This document shows, piece by piece, positions 8,279 to 16,762 of a DNA stretch of 62,873 nucleotides (position 1 is its first letter; each line of letters begins with the position of its first letter). The DNA comes from CAXTTV01 sp964247295 (GTDB lineage: Bacteria > Chloroflexota > Ktedonobacteria > Ktedonobacterales > Ktedonobacteraceae): assembly GCA_964247295.1 (NCBI GenBank), contig CAXTTV010000004.1, positions 1 through 62,873 of the forward strand, given 5' to 3'. The translations under genes and the position numbers were made by a program. The notes under the pieces were generated by a model that saw only the letters and a program-made list of their open reading frames with translations, searched no databases and was not told the DNA's origin.

Positions 8279-8628
8279 GCGGAAATCCCCCAGTAGCGCA
8301 TAATCTCTACACCGTCTTCACTCAGGCGCGCTTTTGTCCAGGCCGGGTCCCAGACCACTTCGATCCGCACCTCGCGAACCCCTGGCTCCTGTAACAGCCG
8401 GGAACGAATATCTTCCTGAATAAAGTCGCTGGCCGGGCAGCCCATCGCGGTATAGGTCAACTGGAGATCCACAATCCCATCCTGGCAGCGCAGATCGACA
8501 ATCAAGCCCATATCGACAACGCTAATGGGGATCTCAGGATCGGTGACATCGCGCAGGACATCCCAGAGCTCTGGACAACTGGGATCGCCAGAGGCATGCG
8601 TCTCAAGGGATGGATATGTCGCGGTCAT
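8275..8628 (-). CDS. paaD: PaaD DUF59 (MIP18-like) domain, lacking the zinc ribbon
   Basis: A 117-residue protein made only of the MIP18/DUF59 fold: DVTDPEIPISVVDMGLI near residues 24-40, then LTYTAMGCPASDFIQ with the conserved Cys, then VVWDPAWT. These are PaaD hallmarks, but the protein stops where other PaaD proteins continue into a four-Cys zinc ribbon; that part is encoded separately at 7052-7273. A longer frame opens at 8739, but the ATG at 8628 overlaps the paaA stop as ATGA and is preferred. PaaD is thought to act in maturation of the epoxidase's iron centre. Confidence 0.88.
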   Translation of the reverse strand: MTATYPSLETHASGDPSCPELWDVLRDVTDPEIPISVVDMGLIVDLRCQDGIVDLQLTYTAMGCPASDFIQEDIRSRLLQEPGVREVRIEVVWDPAWTKARLSEDGVEIMRYWGISA

Positions 8629-9578
8629 GCCTCTTGCTCCAGTAAACGGAGCATCTCGCGTTTCCCACGCTGAACCATCCCCACAAACTCCTCGTTTTTG
8701 GGACCGCGAGCCTTCCAACGCTTCATAACATCGCCCCACTCACAGGGACCATCCTCCAGCAGCCAGTGCTTTGCCGACGCATCAAAATTGGCGGGGAAGG
8801 CGCAGTCGATTACATACTGCTGTTTCTGCTCATCAAAGTGGGCCGGGACGCGCAACCGCAACTCATTACAAAGGGGAACCGCCGTCGACATCCAGATCTG
8901 CCGCAGCTCATCATTGCTGTGGCCCTTAAAACCATAATCTAATTGTTCGCTATGCTTTTTTAGATTGTCCGGTAAGCCAAACCACTCCACCGTCAGCAGG
9001 AACATCCAGTCCACGGCCTTCTGCAATTCCTCATGGCCGGACTGTGACTGATTAATCTTCCGCATCCACTGCTCACCGTGGCGCAAATGGAAGGTCTCTT
9101 CTTTATCTACCTTGACCAGGGCGCGCTTCCAGGGACCAAAGGTTGTGCTCTGATAGATATCGCCCAGAAGTGTGTAGCCAGCACGATCATAAAAGGCGTT
9201 CGCGACTACCTGCTCTACCCAGCTCTCCAATGGCACATCAAAGGCATAGGGATACTTGAAGTCACGGGGAGCACGCTCGAAAATCAGGCGTTCGCTATCT
9301 ACCCCGAGATCCCGCAGCAAACGATAGGCGATATGCGCGTGACCCAGCTCATCTTGAATGATAGAGACCGCTGAACCAAAGGCATTTAACGAGGGAGCAT
9401 GCACAGCGGCATGATAATACGCGGGCGCACTAATCAACTCGGTATCGGCAGAGACCGTCAAAATACGCTTGATCCCCTCCAGATAGATCGGGCTCATATG
9501 CTCGATCGACTCGACCAGTTGTTGTTTGCGAATACGTTGCAGCAGAGCCTCTTCGCTCTGCAAAGCGATGGTGGTCAT
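8625..9578 (-). CDS. paaA: phenylacetyl-CoA epoxidase catalytic subunit PaaA
   Basis: A 317-residue ferritin-like protein, the usual PaaA length. Both carboxylate-His di-iron motifs are visible: QDELGHAHIAYRLL and DKEETFHLRHGEQW, with an N-terminal helix LVESIEHMSPIYLEGIKR. The frame is open up to 9890, but the ATG at 9578 has AAAGGAG nine bases upstream and the extra 104 residues would run through the promoter. It is the first gene of the operon paaA-paaD-paaB-paaC-zinc ribbon-hydratase; this order is unlike the paaABCDE order of E. coli. The reductase PaaE, ligase PaaK and ring-opening PaaZ are not in the window. Confidence 0.92.
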   Translation of the reverse strand: MTTIALQSEEALLQRIRKQQLVESIEHMSPIYLEGIKRILTVSADTELISAPAYYHAAVHAPSLNAFGSAVSIIQDELGHAHIAYRLLRDLGVDSERLIFERAPRDFKYPYAFDVPLESWVEQVVANAFYDRAGYTLLGDIYQSTTFGPWKRALVKVDKEETFHLRHGEQWMRKINQSQSGHEELQKAVDWMFLLTVEWFGLPDNLKKHSEQLDYGFKGHSNDELRQIWMSTAVPLCNELRLRVPAHFDEQKQQYVIDCAFPANFDASAKHWLLEDGPCEWGDVMKRWKARGPKNEEFVGMVQRGKREMLRLLEQEA

Positions 9579-9646
9579 CAAAAGCAAGCTCCTTTTGTCA
9601 GGGAACCAACCACAACACGCTACCGGGACATCTCGATAAGAACGCA

Positions 9647-9674
9647 TTTGATATCTCCATATGGAGATATCAAA
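9647..9674 (-). promoter_or_regulatory. 28-base perfect palindrome (operator) downstream of the paa -10
   Basis: The half site TTTGATATCTCCAT (9647-9660) is followed immediately by its exact complement (9661-9674), with no spacer. It begins directly after the -10 box of the paa promoter and covers the expected start point, 69 bases before paaA. This is the position of a repressor operator. No regulator gene is adjacent. Confidence 0.75.
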
Positions 9675-9704
9675 ATTGTATGACCTGGAATATGCAGATG
9701 TCAA
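9675..9704 (-). promoter_or_regulatory. paa operon promoter
   Basis: On the minus strand TTGACA (9699-9704) and TACAAT (9675-9680) are separated by 18 bases, a near-consensus sigma-70 type promoter reading toward paaA. Confidence 0.75.
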
Positions 9705-9722
9705 GGGCAATTGCCCTTGACA
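9699..9722. promoter_or_regulatory. 24-base perfect palindrome over the paa -35
   Basis: TGTCAAGGGCAA followed by its exact complement. It contains TTGACA on both strands and so holds the paa -35 in its left arm. It differs in sequence from the 28-base palindrome 24 bases away, so two different regulators, or one regulator and one divergent -35, are possible. Confidence 0.6.
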
Positions 9723-9824
9723 AAAATTGAATAGTGGATCGAAGACAACCCGATCGGGAAATCTCGTAGCCCGGCGGTTTATCCGCCAAAAGGGACCAAC
9801 CTCCCTTATCTCACCATCAATAAC

Positions 9825-9885
9825 AAAACGGCTCCTTACGGCTGATGGCTTAATTGCCAAACTATACCGTATGAGGAGCCGTTTT
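9825..9885 (-). terminator. terminator of the lytic transglycosylase gene
   Basis: An 11-base stem AAAACGGCTCC (9825-9835) / GGAGCCGTTTT (9875-9885) enclosing a long loop that pairs further (TACGG with CCGTA). The minus-strand tail is TTTTGTTA. It lies just beyond the stop at 9903. Confidence 0.65.
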
Positions 9886-9902
9886 CTCACATTGAAGGGA
9901 TG

Positions 9903-11117
9903 CTAAGCACCATTAATGATTTTATTTACATAGTTTTGGGTCTCAGCAGGCAGGCAAGTCAGGTAGTTAGCACCACAAGAATTTACGGCAGTCTGGAGAT
10001 TACCCGAACCAGCATTATACGCAGCCAGAGCCATGGAGTAGTTGCCATTATAGGTTTTATTGTAGTCAGCCATCAACAAAGCCGCACCCCTCAAGGCCTG
10101 TATTGGATCGTGTGGATCGATCCCCAGAGCGGCAGCGGTGCTCGGCAAGAACTGAGCAATACCTACCGCGCCAGCATCTGAGGCAGCGTTCACATCAAAA
10201 CCACTCTCCTGCTGGATCTGGCGTACAAACAGGACAGGATCAATACCGGCGTCTTTGGCCTCCTGCTCCGCGATCTGTATATACTGACTCTTGGGAAGAT
10301 CGGCTGGAAGCTGAGCTTTAGGTATCGGCTTGGCCTGAACATTTCCACCCACAGGATTTCCCGTGTTTGCTTTCGCCACCTGATCGACGCGGCCTTTAAT
10401 CTTCCAGTCTAGCACCTCGGCCCGAACCCAATTATTCACATTACCAACCACAGGAACATTGCTCTGACCAGTTAAACTGTCAACCGGGGCCAGAGTTACC
10501 AGCGTCGTGAATATAACAAGGAATAACGTCACAAAGGTCGCCATAAACTTGATTACGGGATTCATACCCCTGGCCTGTCGATCCGTTTCGGGCAGCCTCT
10601 GGGTCCGTTTGCGCGACCCAGGAATCACCACGACGCGATTGGCCTGCTTGGCTGCCATGGTCGCGTTTAAGGCCTCAAATAATGTTGGTACCGTAGATAC
10701 AGATATGGAGGGGGGCTTCTGTGAGATCTGTTGAGCCTGGGGCGGGAACCGCAGATTTTGAGAGGTCTGTCGGATCTGAGAAGTCTTCGGTAGATTCTGG
10801 TAATTTTGCTGACTCAACACGGCAGGTAGATCGACTTGACTGATCGGCTCCGCATCCGCCAGCGGCCCAGATTCGTAGCGATACTCGCTAGACCCGATTT
10901 CAATCTCACTTTCGTAGAGATATCCAGAGGTCCGGTTCTGCGGCTGCCTCTCAAATGAAGCCATAAGAGTATGAGGATCAGTTGAGACCTCTGGAAATCC
11001 AGGACCGATATCTATAGCCTCCTGGCTTCCTGGTAGTAACACGTCCGTCACCTCCGGCACTCCCAAAACATGAAAATTATGATCTGGAGATGGCGAACTA
11101 TTACGAAACTCTTGCAT
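9903..11117 (-). CDS. membrane-anchored lytic transglycosylase (SLT domain)
   Basis: A 404-residue protein with three parts: about 190 residues of low-complexity, Ser/Gln/Pro-rich cytoplasmic sequence, one membrane helix (about 190-212), and an extracytoplasmic SLT/lysozyme-like domain (about 285-404). The catalytic Glu is in IQQESGF (Glu304), followed by the family blocks GAVGIAQFLPSTA and MALAAYNAGSGNL. The enzyme should cleave the MurNAc-GlcNAc bond of peptidoglycan. The N-terminal tail contains TSQNLRF and QQISQKPPS, which recur in the 1006-residue protein at 59769-62789. Upstream TTGACG-18-TAGACT (11155-11184) is a plausible promoter. Confidence 0.85.
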   Translation of the reverse strand: MQEFRNSSPSPDHNFHVLGVPEVTDVLLPGSQEAIDIGPGFPEVSTDPHTLMASFERQPQNRTSGYLYESEIEIGSSEYRYESGPLADAEPISQVDLPAVLSQQNYQNLPKTSQIRQTSQNLRFPPQAQQISQKPPSISVSTVPTLFEALNATMAAKQANRVVVIPGSRKRTQRLPETDRQARGMNPVIKFMATFVTLFLVIFTTLVTLAPVDSLTGQSNVPVVGNVNNWVRAEVLDWKIKGRVDQVAKANTGNPVGGNVQAKPIPKAQLPADLPKSQYIQIAEQEAKDAGIDPVLFVRQIQQESGFDVNAASDAGAVGIAQFLPSTAAALGIDPHDPIQALRGAALLMADYNKTYNGNYSMALAAYNAGSGNLQTAVNSCGANYLTCLPAETQNYVNKIINGA

Positions 11118-11422
11118 AACCTACCTCGTTACTTTGTGTTTATCTATCGTGCAAAGTCTACCCAAGTAGACCGACATCCGTCAATTTTTCTTTGTGAAAG
11201 GTGAAAAAATAGGACTAATCGACTATCACCCTTATATCCCTCAAAATATTATGCAAAATAAAGCACTTTAAGACAAAAATATATAATTACCTAAGGAAAA
11301 AGGATAATACACTGATTTGCACGAGCCACCTGTATCGGTTTTTACACGATAGCCAGATCTTCTTTTGATTTTAAGGGTGGTAGCGCTACTTTTAGAGATA
11401 GCGCTACCATTAGGCTTTTTCG
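11118..11422. other. intergenic region with promoter and hairpin
   Basis: It holds a minus-strand promoter for the transglycosylase (TTGACG 11179-11184, TAGACT 11155-11160) whose -10 side includes the small inverted repeat GTCTAC-CCAA-GTAGAC (11156-11171). At its far end is a 10-base hairpin, GGTAGCGCTA/TAGCGCTACC (11379-11408), 15 bases beyond the GH57 stop, with a weak U tail; it probably ends that transcript. No gene is seen. Confidence 0.5.
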
Positions 11423-12828
11423 CTATGACGGGCTGCCTACCTCGACTGTTTTTCTGCTACGCCTGACTCCTGTCTTTACCAGATGGGACGCTTGCCTTTT
11501 ACTGGCACGGCGCTGACTCTGAACTGGTAGATATGGCTCCATCGCTCGCAGGGCATTCATGTACACCTGCTGCTGCTCGTGGATCACTCCGTTGGGACCC
11601 AGGGCCCACCATTCCTTGGGTGTGAAATATGCGGAAACTTCAGCTTCAGAACCCGTACGTCCATACCATTGGATCAGGTGCAGGTTATCTGATTGCGCCA
11701 ACCAGATTGCCAGATCCAGCAGGTCAGGATTTTCGGTTAACCTGGCAACTCCATAGGTATGTCCCATAAGCCCAAAGACCGTCTGCTGCGCCTGGTTCCC
11801 CAGGAAAAACTCCATTCCACCACTGCCAGCCCAGGTTGTGGGGAAAATCGGTAGCGGCAGATGATGAGCCTGCTCTCTGTTACCATAGCGATCCACAATC
11901 TCACCAGGTGTGCGGAATGTGATACCCCGTTGCTCCAGTTCATGTGGAAGCGAGCGCATAAAGTCAAAGATCCCGGTATCTTTATTGTGGTGCTCACCAA
12001 AGGTCTCAAAGTCCCAACCCAGGAGCAGATAATCACCCCAGGTATTCGCGATCCAATCGGCATAGGTNNNNNNNNNNNNNNNNNNCCCCAACCGCGATTG
12101 GAAAAACGGTACCCAACATCATCACTCAAATCCAGATGCCTTGGGAGCAGAAACGGACCAAAGTCCCGCCCCGTCTCTACCGGCACTCGATACCCTTCAA
12201 CTTTATGAGCGGAACGCCGCGCTCGGGGAACGGGATCAAGCGTGTACGAAGCTTCACCGCCAGAATAGTAAAGGTGGGAGCTCTCACGCCACCTCATCAC
12301 CCAGGGCCGTCCATCCATCACAGCACCCCGGAAACCAGCGGTATCCAGGGCGTCGTAAAGTTGGGTAGACATACACATCTCAGTGGTATCGGTAATCGTC
12401 GGGCGCTTCCCTAGAAGACGCTCCATCTCATCCGCCATCCAGAGCATCCGCGAGGTAAAAAGGGGCATGTCCAGCAGAAATAGAAAGCTATGGTACGGCT
12501 CCACACCTATTAACTCTACATTCGGCTCCGCCACCAGTTCTTTGAACCGCGCCAGCAGTTCAAGATCCCACTCCGCCGCCTGGCGCAGGAAAGACAATGA
12601 GAAGCCAATCGAGAGCTTCAACCCCTGCCTTACCAGATCCAGGAACATCTCCGTTGCCGGATAGTAACAATAGGTCGCGACCTTTCGGAAATAACGTTCA
12701 TTCATGCGCTCATCGAACAGGCAGCGAGCAATATCCTCTACCGAGGCCCCACGAGGAATCGGCTGCGCGGGCAGCTTGATCCTTCGTGGCTGATGCACAA
12801 CGGTATAGATAGCAAGGTCCGAAACCAT
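11423..12828 (-). CDS. glycoside hydrolase family 57 (interrupted by assembly gap)
   Basis: One gene split by the run of N at 12068-12085. Upstream of the gap about 247 residues carry GH57 N-terminal features (RRIKLPAQPIPRG, the acidic MNERYFRKVA, CYYPATEMFLDLV, and VELIGVEPYHSF), and downstream 215 residues begin with DYLLLGWDFETFGEHH, the aspartate-bearing block of GH57 alpha-amylases. The two sides are in frame only if the true gap is 1 mod 3, whereas 18 N are written, so the apparent frame break is an assembly artefact. GH57 enzymes act on alpha-glucans with retention of configuration. It starts 16 bases after a GT4 gene and should form an operon with it. Confidence 0.85.
12068..12085. 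other. assembly gap (18 N)
   Basis: Run of N inside the GH57 gene. The flanking frames require a missing length of 1 mod 3, so 18 is not the true size. Confidence 0.95.
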
Positions 12829-12844
12829 TAGTAGTTTCCTCTCA

Positions 12845-14161
12845 TCAAGCTAGAACAATATCCTGTTTACGCGCCAGGAACTCCAGCTTACTCGCGAGAT
12901 TATCAATAACACGATCCCATTGGAACTGTTCAGCAGTCCTCATACCGGCACAGCGGATGCGCTCTTGCTCTTCTGGATGGCGGCGCAGATGCAGCAAATA
13001 CTCCACAATCTCATCGGGATCATCGCTCTCCGTCACAATCGCATTCTCAAAAGAGATCGCGTAATCCTCGCCGGTACTGCCCGTGACCGCCACACCCTTA
13101 GCGGCCATCACTTCCAGCGCCACCAGACCAAAGGGCTCGTGTCCACTATTCGCCAGGGTTGCATCGGCAGCGGCATAACAGAGGCGCACAAACTCCTCAG
13201 GTACAAAGAAACGTAAATTATAGATGTCAGCCGGCCCGGAATGGCTGATAGCCTCCATACACTGTTCGAGGTTGGGACGCTGAGCTTCAACATCATGGAT
13301 GACCAAACCACGCTCGTACGCTCGCTGCAAGACATCACGGCCATGAGGTTCAATGCCACCACGCACAATCAGGGTAACCGGGTGACCACTCTCTTTTAAG
13401 CGAGCCGCCGCCTCAATCGCCATCATCCACCGCTTATCGGGATCAAAACGCCCGATCTTAAATAAGAACATCCGCCGGGGATCTCCCTGCCGGGCAATCT
13501 CACGCAGTCGCAGCGCCTGCCTCTCGTCAACCGGTTTGAGATGGCGAGAAGGAATACCATTAGGAATAACCAGAGGGTTCACGCCCAGATCCCACATCTT
13601 ATGCTTCATATATTTGCTGACCGTACACAATGTCGTCACAAAATTCAAGCGGGACCAGTTCACACGATGCAGCGACATCAAGCTATTCAGGTTCCAGAGC
13701 ATCAAAACCTTTTGGCGTACACCAAACCAGTGCAATAGATCTGAGGTCAAACTCATCACCTCAGCCGTATGCCAGTCCTCGCCCATAATCACGACCGTTA
13801 TCCCCTCAGCTACCGCAGGACGCACAACCTCCTCATAAATATGATAGGGGACGCTCTCATTATAATCGTAAAGCTTGGCCTCTTCACCGTCATAAACACC
13901 ATTCGGATAATACTTACTGACCCACTGAGACCAGCGCTTCAAAATTAAGCGTCCTTCAATACGCTCTTCCACCGAAGGTCTATAAGGATCACCGATGTAA
14001 ATCAAGTGGGTGGTATACCCTTGAGTCGCCAGAGCCTCACTCAATTCCGTGACACGCGTTCCTAATCCACCAGCCGTTGAATAGACGTCGGGCCCCTCAA
14101 AACACAACATCACAAAAAGCGTGTTTGTGGGCGAGATAGCGCCTTCATTCTCAATTATCAT
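12845..14161 (-). CDS. GT4-family glycosyltransferase (glycogen synthase-like)
   Basis: A 438-residue GT-B enzyme. The N-terminal half opens with FVMLCFEGPDVYSTAGGLGTRVTELSEAL, the GGLG loop of starch/glycogen synthase-like GT4/GT5 enzymes; the C-terminal half has FKIGRFDPDKRW and the donor-binding EPFGLVALEVMA block, then a GEDYAISFENA segment. The ATG at 14161 is preferred over an upstream start at 14221 because GAGGA sits eight bases before it. It is followed after 16 bases by the GH57 gene, which suggests paired synthesis and trimming of an alpha-glucan or glucosylated compound. Its leader carries a terminator-like hairpin. Confidence 0.85.
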   Translation of the reverse strand: MIIENEGAISPTNTLFVMLCFEGPDVYSTAGGLGTRVTELSEALATQGYTTHLIYIGDPYRPSVEERIEGRLILKRWSQWVSKYYPNGVYDGEEAKLYDYNESVPYHIYEEVVRPAVAEGITVVIMGEDWHTAEVMSLTSDLLHWFGVRQKVLMLWNLNSLMSLHRVNWSRLNFVTTLCTVSKYMKHKMWDLGVNPLVIPNGIPSRHLKPVDERQALRLREIARQGDPRRMFLFKIGRFDPDKRWMMAIEAAARLKESGHPVTLIVRGGIEPHGRDVLQRAYERGLVIHDVEAQRPNLEQCMEAISHSGPADIYNLRFFVPEEFVRLCYAAADATLANSGHEPFGLVALEVMAAKGVAVTGSTGEDYAISFENAIVTESDDPDEIVEYLLHLRRHPEEQERIRCAGMRTAEQFQWDRVIDNLASKLEFLARKQDIVLA

Positions 14162-14235
14162 TAAAAGGTCCTCACACAATGTTAAACTATAATACGCTGT
14201 CGTTCGCCTGGAATGGCTCATACGCTAAAGCTCTT

Positions 14236-14400
14236 CAGTAAAAAAGGCGACCTTTCCATAGGTCGCCCAGGAGAACATACATCTGTTCTTCCTACATTTG
14301 CGGTGTAAACAAATACAGAACTCTTCATCGAGTTCAAGAGAAAAGACAAAGATTACATCTATTATTTATAGCACGCGCATAAAATGTGCGTCTCTAACCA
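14236..14400 (-). ncRNA. structured leader or small RNA ending in an intrinsic terminator
   Basis: Between the S53 peptidase terminator and the GT4 start, the minus strand holds a second full terminator: stem GGCGACCT (14260-14267) / AGGTCGCC (14246-14253) followed by TTTTTTACTG. No open reading frame precedes it. About 100 bases upstream is a -10-like TATAAATAAT and a small hairpin around CTCTTGAAC...GAAGAGTT. This is the layout of an attenuator or a short independent RNA. It matches no riboswitch motif I know. Confidence 0.4.
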
Positions 14401-14421
14401 GTATATCACAAGCTAAATAAA

Positions 14422-14451
14422 AGGAATGATCCTCCGAGGGGGATCATTCCT
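14422..14451 (-). terminator. terminator of the S53 peptidase gene
   Basis: Perfect 11-base stem AGGAATGATCC / GGATCATTCCT with minus-strand tail TTTTATTT, just after the stop at 14465. Confidence 0.85.
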
Positions 14452-14464
14452 CTAGCATACCCTA

Positions 14465-16762
14465 TTATTGGGCGGTCACTGAGACATCGTCGATGAAAAA
14501 GTCGGTGGATTGGAACTGGCCCGCCAGATTTGTGCCCTCAAAGACGAGAGAGACTGTCTGCCCTTTGTAATTTTGAAGCTCTTTGGTTGCATCATAACTA
14601 ACTTGAACCCACTTGTTTGCCGCATCTGTATTACAGATACTTTGAAGTGGCTTCAACAACTTCTTCACATCAAGAATGCTGATTAAATCGCTTCCAACCT
14701 GTAACCGGGTTTTCAAGGTGTCGTCGCACGTCTTACTGGTCTTACCTGTATCTGAGTACCACCAGTACGTTACTACCACTTTATTAAAGGTGGTGGGCAA
14801 CGTAAAGGACTGCCAAAGCCTGTCCATACAGCCCATGTATCCACACATGTAGGCGCTATATTGACCTGTATGGGGAGTAGACTGATCCACCATCTGATAA
14901 CCCATACCCGAGCTTTCCTGCCAGGGCTTCTGACCGTTCTCAAAACCACCATTTGGCAGCAGGGAGATCGTTGGGCCCGTAGTCGGCTGAGGCGTGGGTT
15001 GAGCTGTTCCCGGACCACCGGTTGTCACATGAGCCAGGTCGCGCGCGATATCATACACATCAGGTGTGCCGATTCCAGTTGACAGATCATAGCCGTTGGT
15101 TGTGGGATAATAAAGGTTGTCGCCCGAGGTGATATCGTGATACGGTGCGAAGGTTTGCGGGGTATTAAAAAGCTTGTACAGCGCCGAATTAGCGGTACCG
15201 ATGCGGACCTGGTTCTGGCTCTGAAGGTACTGATTTACCAGCGCCATACTGCCGGCCCATATGGGAGTTGCCGCGCTGGTGCCAGCGACCCGATTCCAAC
15301 CACTACTTGAACAGGTCGCGATCGCTACCGTACAGTAGATGGCATAGCCAGTAGCTTCGTCGGCATCCGCCGAGACATCCGGTACCTGACGATTTCCATT
15401 GCTATAACTGTTCTGCACACCATTGCCCGTCTGCCAACTGGGCTGCTTGTATGTTTTGCTAATCCCACCACCACTACCCGCGCCTTTGGGGCTACGCTTT
15501 GTGTTGCTGGAATTAGACCAGGCCGTTTCGCCGGCATAACTACCATCACTATTAAGCTGGAGATTGGTCCCGCCCACCCCTGTGACATTGGGATCACTCG
15601 CGGGGAAATCTACAGCTAGATTGTTGTCGCTACAATCGTACGCGCCCGAGTCACCTGAGGCTGCGTAAAAGCCCATGCCTTGAGCCACACCCTGCTTCAG
15701 GATGGTATCCAGGGTATTCAGTTCCGCCGCCCCCTGGCTGGCTTCACACTGACCCCAACCAATCGAGACAATCTGAGCCCTATTATCGGTAATGATCTTA
15801 TTATAGAGATCATTAATACCGGCGGTAGAGTTCGGTCCTTGATAGACAATTTGATTGGCATGGGGAGCGACTGCCATCATGACTTCGATATCAATCGCCG
15901 CTTCAATCGAACCTATTCCAGGGGTGGTTGGCGCGTTATCAACCTGGACTGTTGAGATATTCGGTGTACCCAGATTGTACGTCTGCGCGTACTGATTGAT
16001 GTCGCTTTGATTAAAAGTATCCAACTCGACTAATGCCACTGTCTGATTATCACCGAGGATGTTTGCATTGTGCAATGGAGCAATATCGTAGGCCGAAGCG
16101 ATATCATTTGGCGTATAACCATTTGCATCCAACGCTCTGCCAGCTTTTTGACTCTTCGCTGGAAGCTGACGCATCAACGGATGATACTGCTGACTGTTCT
16201 CTAGCCCACTAACAGAGGAAATAATCGAGCTCAGCGATTGAGGAACGCTTGGTGGATTTTCATTTGCGTGAAAAACACGTCTGTCCAGCCGGTAATTGTT
16301 GATCTGTGTATGAAAGGCGTTCTGTGTCTGGGAAACGGTTCCATGGGCGTTAACAATAAGATTGTTACTGGCAACATTCGTCACTTCCAACCCCTGGTTT
16401 TTAAGATATTGCTCGACCTCGTGTACCTGATCATCGGTCGGAGCAAATTGATCTTTAAACTGACCTGGAGTTAAAAATTGATGGTACCGTGGGGAATCAG
16501 GATTGTAGATGTCTTGCAACAAGCTGTCCAGTTGATCCTGGTTTCGTACTTGTAAACCAACAGAAAGATCAAGGTCTTCGTGGGGATCGGTAGATTGCGT
16601 TTTCGCTGCCTTTTTGAGTACAGGGAGAATAGTATCTCTTAAAGCTACATTAGGGTTCATATTCGCATGGGTCGTCAAACGAACGGTGGTAAGACTTCCT
16701 CCGCCCAACACCAAAATTCCAATAACTATAATCACAAGGTTACGTACAAAAATACGCTGCAT
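14465..16762 (-). CDS. secreted S53 (sedolisin/kumamolisin) peptidase
   Basis: A 765-residue exported serine-carboxyl peptidase. An N-terminal hydrophobic segment (NLVIIVIGILVLGGG) is followed by a pro-kumamolisin activation domain with DPHEDLDLSVGLQVRN and TPGQFKDQFAPT, then the catalytic domain. The catalytic Glu/Asp pair is in SIEAAIDIEV, the oxyanion Asp in ASGDSGAYDC, and the nucleophile Ser in GTSAATPIWAG. A C-terminal domain of about 150 residues beginning LLPNGGFENG resembles a carbohydrate-binding-like jelly roll. Such enzymes digest proteins at acidic pH. The ATG at 16762 has GGAG eight bases upstream. It is flanked by its own terminator. Confidence 0.92.
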   Translation of the reverse strand: MQRIFVRNLVIIVIGILVLGGGSLTTVRLTTHANMNPNVALRDTILPVLKKAAKTQSTDPHEDLDLSVGLQVRNQDQLDSLLQDIYNPDSPRYHQFLTPGQFKDQFAPTDDQVHEVEQYLKNQGLEVTNVASNNLIVNAHGTVSQTQNAFHTQINNYRLDRRVFHANENPPSVPQSLSSIISSVSGLENSQQYHPLMRQLPAKSQKAGRALDANGYTPNDIASAYDIAPLHNANILGDNQTVALVELDTFNQSDINQYAQTYNLGTPNISTVQVDNAPTTPGIGSIEAAIDIEVMMAVAPHANQIVYQGPNSTAGINDLYNKIITDNRAQIVSIGWGQCEASQGAAELNTLDTILKQGVAQGMGFYAASGDSGAYDCSDNNLAVDFPASDPNVTGVGGTNLQLNSDGSYAGETAWSNSSNTKRSPKGAGSGGGISKTYKQPSWQTGNGVQNSYSNGNRQVPDVSADADEATGYAIYCTVAIATCSSSGWNRVAGTSAATPIWAGSMALVNQYLQSQNQVRIGTANSALYKLFNTPQTFAPYHDITSGDNLYYPTTNGYDLSTGIGTPDVYDIARDLAHVTTGGPGTAQPTPQPTTGPTISLLPNGGFENGQKPWQESSGMGYQMVDQSTPHTGQYSAYMCGYMGCMDRLWQSFTLPTTFNKVVVTYWWYSDTGKTSKTCDDTLKTRLQVGSDLISILDVKKLLKPLQSICNTDAANKWVQVSYDATKELQNYKGQTVSLVFEGTNLAGQFQSTDFFIDDVSVTAQ

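Noticed and set aside
9579..9890. N-terminal extension of paaA by 104 residues
   Set aside because: It would read through the promoter and both palindromes; the internal ATG has a good ribosome site.
12060..12095. True frameshift in the GH57 gene
   Set aside because: The frame change coincides exactly with the run of N, whose length is unknown; the protein is continuous across it.
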